A DNA stretch of 64,000 nucleotides from Mesorhizobium erdmanii USDA 3471. GTDB lineage: Bacteria > Pseudomonadota > Alphaproteobacteria > Rhizobiales > Rhizobiaceae. The position numbers were made by a program, and so were the translations under genes. Where the stretch lies: the NCBI RefSeq assembly GCF_000472705.1, contig NZ_AXAE01000005.1, positions 248,001 to 312,000 of the forward strand, in the 5' to 3' direction. Below are positions 59,622 through 64,000 of the stretch, in pieces; the first letter of the stretch is position 1; the number at the start of each line of letters is the position of its first letter. The notes below the pieces were generated by a model. That model was given only the letters and a program-made list of their open reading frames with translations. It did not search any database and was not told the DNA's origin.

Positions 59622-60092
59622 ATGGAAAGCCACGAGCCGTTTTTACGCGAGGCGATTGCGCTCTCGAAATCCGCGGTGGAGCGCGGCGACGAACCGTTTG
59701 GCGCGGTGCTGGTGAAGGACGGCGACGTCATCCTGCGCGCCGAAAACAGCGTCTTCACCGGCCACGATATGACGAACCACGCCGAGTTGAACCTGGTTAA
59801 ATTGGCGGCGCAACACTACGACACCGCTTTTCTCGGGGACTGCACAGTCTACACCAGCACGGAGCCGTGCGCGATGTGCGCCGGGGCGATTTACTGGTCG
59901 GGCGTCGGGCGTATGGTGTTTGCGTGTTCCGAAGCGCGGCTTGGCGAGATCGCTGGGATCGGGTTGAACGTGCCTAGCCGGGCGGTGCTGCAAACCGGCG
60001 CACGCATCGTCACCGTGGTTGGCCCGAACCTCGAAGACGAAGCCGCCGAAGTGCATCAGGAATTCTGGCCGAAGCATCTGGGCAAGGCTTAG
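59622..60092 (+). CDS. Nucleoside deaminase (cytidine/guanine deaminase superfamily)
   Basis: A 156-residue zinc deaminase. The zinc site is NHAELNLVKLA (His and catalytic Glu) plus STEPCAMCAGAIYWSGV (two Cys). The start EPFLREAIALSKSAVERGDEPFGAVLV is typical of guanine deaminase GuaD-like and TadA-like proteins. The absence of the usual tRNA-binding C-terminal helix of TadA and the tail EFWPKHLGKA favour a free-base or nucleoside substrate. Confidence 0.88.
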   Translation: MESHEPFLREAIALSKSAVERGDEPFGAVLVKDGDVILRAENSVFTGHDMTNHAELNLVKLAAQHYDTAFLGDCTVYTSTEPCAMCAGAIYWSGVGRMVFACSEARLGEIAGIGLNVPSRAVLQTGARIVTVVGPNLEDEAAEVHQEFWPKHLGKA

Positions 60093-60154
60093 ACCTCAGC
60101 TTCTGGAGCCTACGATGGGCCTCGGCCGGCGGCCATGGCCGGCTGCTCATCCAT

Positions 60155-60167
60155 TGTGCAGTGCACA
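60155..60167. promoter_or_regulatory. Palindrome upstream of the RND efflux operon
   Basis: Perfect inverted repeat TGTGCA-G-TGCACA, about 145 bp before the adaptor start and 100 bp upstream of a -10-like TAGAAT near 60262. A candidate operator; no regulator gene is adjacent. Confidence 0.4.
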
Positions 60168-60312
60168 TTAAATCTTCGTAATGCCGTGTTTTGGCCCTTT
60201 TCCGACAAAGGCGTGTCCTATCTATTCGGCGAAATCGCGGCAATCAGCCGTGAGTTGCGCTAGAATACGACCACCTCGCAATGGCGTGTCGGACAGAGAG
60301 GGCCTTTTGTCG

Positions 60313-61605
60313 ATGCGTGGAAAAGCCATTGTTTCATTGCTTGCCGTCGCCTGTGCGGGCGCTGCGGCCTGGCTTTATATGTCGCCCGATACGCTGAGCA
60401 AGGCTCAGCAACTCATCGGCGCAAAGCAGGTGGTTGCGTCGGATAAATCGGCAGGCGACAAGCAAGCGGGCGACAGGCAGGCGGGCGACGGCAAGGGCGC
60501 AGCTGGCGCTCGCTCGGCCTCGATCGTCTCGGCGGCGGCAACGACCGCCGACTTCCCGATCCGGCGCTACGCCATCGGCTTCGTCTCCTCGCCGGCAGTC
60601 GTCAACATCAACGCGCGGGTCTCCAGCCAGATCGTGTCGATCGACGTCAAGGACGGGCAGATGGTGAAGGCCGGCGACGTCCTGTTCTCGCTCGACGACC
60701 GCGCGCTCAAGGCGCAACTCGCCAAGGACCAGGCGACGCTCGCCAAGGACCAGGCGCTGCTTGCCAGTTCGAATTCGGATCTTCAGCGCGCCAAGGACCT
60801 CGTTGCCAAGCAGGCCGGTACGCAGCAGACCTATGATCAGGCCGTTGCCGCGCAGAAGGCGGCGGCGGCCACCGTGGATGCCGACAAGGCAACAATCGAC
60901 GCCGACAATGTCCAGCTTGGTTTTGCCACCATACAGGCGCCGATTGCCGGCAGGCTTGGCGCGGTCAACGTTGCCGTGGGCGACCTCGTCACCGTCAGCA
61001 ATGGCAACAGCAGCACGGCGACCCCGTTGGTCACCATCACCCAGATGGACCCGCTGCAGGTGAACTTCAATCTGCCCGAAAGCAACCTAGCGCTGCTGCA
61101 CAAGGCGCTTGCCAATCCGCAACAAGGGGCAGTGACCTTGACCAAGGACGGCGACCCGACGCCGGTCGGCAAGGGCACGCTCGATTTCGTCGATTCCAGC
61201 GTCGACACCGCCTCGGGCACGATCGCCACGCGGGCCAGCATTCCGAATGCCGATCTTTCGTTGTGGCCCGGCCAGTATGTGAATGTCATCCTCGAGGCCG
61301 GCATCATGCCGCAAATGACCTCTGTTCCGACCGTCGCGGTGCAGCCCAGCCAGAAGGGGCCGTTCGTCTATGTCGTCAAGCCGGACAACACGGTCGAGAT
61401 GCGGCCGGTGCAGGTGGCGCTGACCGAAGGCGAGAACAGCGCCATCAGCCAGGGACTGAAAAGCGGTGAGAAGGTCGTCACCGAAGGCCAGACGAGGCTG
61501 AAGGACGGAGCCGCCGTGCATGAAGGCAAGGCAGCGGCCAGCGCCGGCGACCAGGCCAACCCCAAGGTCGCGGAAGCCGGCCAGGCAAGCGGGGCGGCCA
61601 AATGA
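60313..61605 (+). CDS. RND efflux periplasmic adaptor (membrane fusion) protein
   Basis: A 430-residue MFP. An N-terminal membrane helix (about 5-22) is followed by a low-complexity GDKQAGDRQAGDGKGA spacer. The lipoyl half-motif VSSQIVSIDVKDGQMVKAGDVLFSLDD, a coiled-coil hairpin of LAKDQATL-type repeats, the second half IQAPIAGRLGAVNVAVGDLV, and a beta-barrel domain follow. It links the RND pump to an outer-membrane channel. A TTG at 60307 is an alternative start. Overlaps the pump gene by ATGA. Confidence 0.92.
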   Translation: MRGKAIVSLLAVACAGAAAWLYMSPDTLSKAQQLIGAKQVVASDKSAGDKQAGDRQAGDGKGAAGARSASIVSAAATTADFPIRRYAIGFVSSPAVVNINARVSSQIVSIDVKDGQMVKAGDVLFSLDDRALKAQLAKDQATLAKDQALLASSNSDLQRAKDLVAKQAGTQQTYDQAVAAQKAAAATVDADKATIDADNVQLGFATIQAPIAGRLGAVNVAVGDLVTVSNGNSSTATPLVTITQMDPLQVNFNLPESNLALLHKALANPQQGAVTLTKDGDPTPVGKGTLDFVDSSVDTASGTIATRASIPNADLSLWPGQYVNVILEAGIMPQMTSVPTVAVQPSQKGPFVYVVKPDNTVEMRPVQVALTEGENSAISQGLKSGEKVVTEGQTRLKDGAAVHEGKAAASAGDQANPKVAEAGQASGAAK

Positions 61606-64000
61606 TCTCCGAATTTTGTATCCGCAGACCTGTCGCCACGCTGCTGATGTCGTTCGCCCTCGTGCTGGGCGGACTGTTTGCCTACAAATTCCTGCCGGTG
61701 GCAGCACTCCCCAGCGCCGAATTCCCGGTCGTCAACGTTTCGGCCTCGCTGCCCGGCGCTTCGCCGGAAACGATGGCGACATCGGTGGCGACGCCGCTGA
61801 TCAAGCAGTTCGCCACCATCGCCGGCATCGATTCCATCTCGACCACCAACTCGCTCGGTCAGACCTCGATCGCCATCCAGTTCGTGCTCAACCGCGATAT
61901 CGACGCGGCCGCGGCCGACGTGCAGGCGGCGATCGCGCGCACGCAGAAATCGCTGCCGCCGCAAATGACGTCGCCGCCGAGCTATCGCAAGGTCAACCCG
62001 GCCGATGCGCCGATCCTGCTGATGTCGCTGGTCAGCGACACGGTTCCGTTGACCGACCTCGATGCTTTCGCCGAAAACGTCATCTCGCCGTCGCTGTCGA
62101 CCATCGACGGGGTGGCGCAGGTCTCGATCTTCGGCCAGCAGAAATACGCGGTGCGCATCGAGATCGATCCGACCGCGCTTGCCGCGCGCGGCATTTCGAT
62201 CGACCAGTTGCAGGCGGCGATCGCGTCGGCCAACAGCAACACGCCGCTCGGCGTGCTGCAGAACAACAAGCAGCAGCTCACCATCACGGCGAACACCCAG
62301 CTCAACAATGCTGCGGGATTTTCGGATCTCATCATTGCCACCAAGAACGGGCACCCGGTACGGCTGGGCGAGGTCACACGTGTAATCGATTCAGTCGAAA
62401 CCACGACGACTGCAAGCTGGTATGACGGTACGCGCGCCATCATCCTGGCGGTGCAGCGCCAGCCCGACGCCAACACGGTCGACGTCGTTGACCGCGTCAA
62501 GGCGATGCTGCCGTCCTTCACGGATCAGATGCCGGCTGCGGCCAACATTAAACTGCTCAATGATCGCTCGACCTCGATCCGCCAGGCTGTCAATGACGTG
62601 CAGTTCACGCTACTGTTGACCATCGCGCTTGTGGTGATGGTGATCTTCGTGTTCCTGCGCCGGGTCACGGCGACCATCATCCCGGCCGTGGCGGTGCCGA
62701 TCTCGCTGATCGCCACGCTCGGTGCGATGTTCCTGTTCGGCTTTTCCATCGACAACATATCGCTGATGGGGCTGACGCTCGCCGTCGGCCTCGTCGTCGA
62801 CGATGCCATCGTCATGCTGGAAAACATCTTCCGGCACATGGAAGAGGATGGATTGTCGGCCTTCGATGCGTCGCTGAAGGGCGCGCGCGAAATCGGCTTC
62901 ACCATCATTTCGATCTCGATCTCGCTGGTCGCCGTGTTCATCCCCGTGCTCCTGATGGGCGGCGTCATCGGGCGCATCTTCAACGAATTCGCCGTCGTGG
63001 TGACGGTCGCCATCCTAGCGTCGATGTTCGTGTCGCTGACGCTGACGCCGATGCTGTGCTCGCGGCTGCTGTCGGTGACCAAGGCCGACCGCGACAAGCA
63101 CAGCCCTGGCCACAAGCAGGACCTGATCACGCGCGGCTACGACCGGGTTCTGACCTTCTGCCTGCGGCACACCTTCCTGGTATTCCTCGTCTTTGTCGGC
63201 ACGGCGGCGGCGTCGGTATGGCTGATCGAGATCTCGCCGAAGGGCTTCTTCCCGCAAGAGGATATCGGCCAGATTTCGGTGACGACTATCGCCCGCCAGG
63301 ATATTTCGTTCGACGCCATGGTCAAGCTGCAGGACAAGGTCGCCGACGTTTTCAGGCATTCACCCTACGTGACGCATGTCGCATGGTCAGCGGGCGGTGG
63401 GGGCAGCGCGCTCAACCAGGGCCGGCTTTATGTTCAATTGAAGGACAAGAGCCTGCGCCCCGACATCGAGAAGGTGCAGGCGGATCTGCGCAAGCAACTG
63501 GCCGGCGTGGCCGGCATCGAGACCTATATGCAGCCGGTGCAGAACCTCAGGCTTGGTTCGCGTTCGTCGGCCAGCGCCTACCAACTCGTCGTGCAGGGCC
63601 TCGATACGGGCCAGACGGACATTTGGGCGCAGAAACTGAACGATGCGATGGCGGCCGACCATACTAACTTCACCGACGTCACCAGCGACCTGCAGAACAA
63701 TGCCCTGCAGGCATCGCTGGTCATTGACCGCGACAAGGCCGCACAGCTTGGCATCGATACCGACACGCTGCGCTCTGCCCTTTATGGCGGGTTCGGCACC
63801 GACCAGGTTTCGACGATCTTCGGTTCGGCCGACAGCTACGCAGTCATTACCGAGCTCGATCCCAAGATCGAGTGGTCGCCCGAGCGGATGCTCGCCATCC
63901 AGATGCGGACGGCAAGCGGCTCCCTTGTTCCGCTTGGCGCCTTCGCCCGGGTCGACCGCACGGCGGGCGCGTTGACGGTCAACCAGCTCGGCCAGCTACC
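61602..64000 (+). CDS. RND multidrug efflux pump, inner-membrane subunit (3' end beyond window)
   Basis: 799 codons without a stop to the window edge; full family length is about 1030-1050 residues. Starts MISEFCIRRPVATLLMSFAL, the AcrB/MdtB-type N-terminus. The proton-relay Asp pair is in LAVGLVVDDAIVMLENI (helix 4), and the porter domain VAALPSAEFPVVNVSASLPG is typical. Closest in style to MdtB/MuxB-type pumps. Driven by proton motive force, it exports drugs or other amphiphiles with the adaptor upstream. No outer-membrane channel gene is visible. Confidence 0.94.
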   Translation, partial: MISEFCIRRPVATLLMSFALVLGGLFAYKFLPVAALPSAEFPVVNVSASLPGASPETMATSVATPLIKQFATIAGIDSISTTNSLGQTSIAIQFVLNRDIDAAAADVQAAIARTQKSLPPQMTSPPSYRKVNPADAPILLMSLVSDTVPLTDLDAFAENVISPSLSTIDGVAQVSIFGQQKYAVRIEIDPTALAARGISIDQLQAAIASANSNTPLGVLQNNKQQLTITANTQLNNAAGFSDLIIATKNGHPVRLGEVTRVIDSVETTTTASWYDGTRAIILAVQRQPDANTVDVVDRVKAMLPSFTDQMPAAANIKLLNDRSTSIRQAVNDVQFTLLLTIALVVMVIFVFLRRVTATIIPAVAVPISLIATLGAMFLFGFSIDNISLMGLTLAVGLVVDDAIVMLENIFRHMEEDGLSAFDASLKGAREIGFTIISISISLVAVFIPVLLMGGVIGRIFNEFAVVVTVAILASMFVSLTLTPMLCSRLLSVTKADRDKHSPGHKQDLITRGYDRVLTFCLRHTFLVFLVFVGTAAASVWLIEISPKGFFPQEDIGQISVTTIARQDISFDAMVKLQDKVADVFRHSPYVTHVAWSAGGGGSALNQGRLYVQLKDKSLRPDIEKVQADLRKQLAGVAGIETYMQPVQNLRLGSRSSASAYQLVVQGLDTGQTDIWAQKLNDAMAADHTNFTDVTSDLQNNALQASLVIDRDKAAQLGIDTDTLRSALYGGFGTDQVSTIFGSADSYAVITELDPKIEWSPERMLAIQMRTASGSLVPLGAFARVDRTAGALTVNQLGQL

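Overview
The window looks like chromosomal DNA of a high-GC alphaproteobacterium of the order Rhizobiales, most likely Mesorhizobium or a close relative. The pointers are a circularly permuted (two-piece) tmRNA gene with the tag ANDNYAEARLAA, an alphaproteobacterial SspB beside DUF4169 and RHH genes, a CobF-type (aerobic B12) enzyme, an attenuated ilvBN operon, a double-hairpin intergenic repeat of rhizobial type, and the general style of the proteins. Genus assignment is inference from family resemblance; no search was run. No tRNA, rRNA, CRISPR array, prophage or intact insertion sequence was seen.

Layout. 1-8 kb: dienelactone hydrolase (cut by the window edge), a LOV-domain histidine kinase with a single-domain response regulator, an Lrp/AsnC regulator, a hot-dog thioesterase divergent from a D-lactate/glycolate-type FAD oxidase, two unknown proteins and a DyP peroxidase. 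8-18.5 kb: a giant AsmA protein, MarR regulator divergent from a ClC chloride channel, sspB-DUF4169-RHH, TetR divergent from a Bcr/CflA drug exporter, and an ATPase gene carrying an in-frame stop. 18.5-20.4 kb: tmRNA, DUF2853, thyA. 20.4-23.8 kb: molybdate module (Mop protein, modABC, HTH-only ModE). 23.9-32.7 kb: two co-oriented operons for uptake and phosphorylative catabolism of an unknown polyol or sugar (kinase, DeoR, GlpD-like dehydrogenase; DUF2291, ABC ATPase, permease, binding protein), each behind an almost identical promoter. 33-35.4 kb: cobF, DUF4424, folA. 35.5-43.6 kb: hflK, hflC, DUF2065, degP, a PIN/RHH toxin-antitoxin pair, serB with GNAT, miaA, a diguanylate cyclase. 43.8-50 kb: HerA-like ATPase, XRE-cupin regulator, a DUF-GNAT fusion, LysR, and a TmpA/TmpB-like pair for 2-(trimethylammonio)ethylphosphonate. 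50.8-56 kb: a sigma-54 controlled alcohol dehydrogenase plus flavin monooxygenase operon with its AcoR-like activator. 56-64 kb: ilv leader/attenuator with ilvBN, a LysE exporter, a nucleoside deaminase, and an RND efflux operon that runs off the right edge.

How parts work together. SspB and tmRNA, 3 kb apart, belong to the same trans-translation/ClpXP quality-control route. thyA and folA are partners in folate-dependent dTMP synthesis and are separated here by about 14.5 kb of transport and catabolic genes. HflK/HflC and DegP are envelope quality-control proteins. TetR, MarR, DeoR, XRE, LysR and AcoR-like regulators all sit beside their probable targets, and for most of them a candidate palindromic operator or promoter can be read directly in the sequence.
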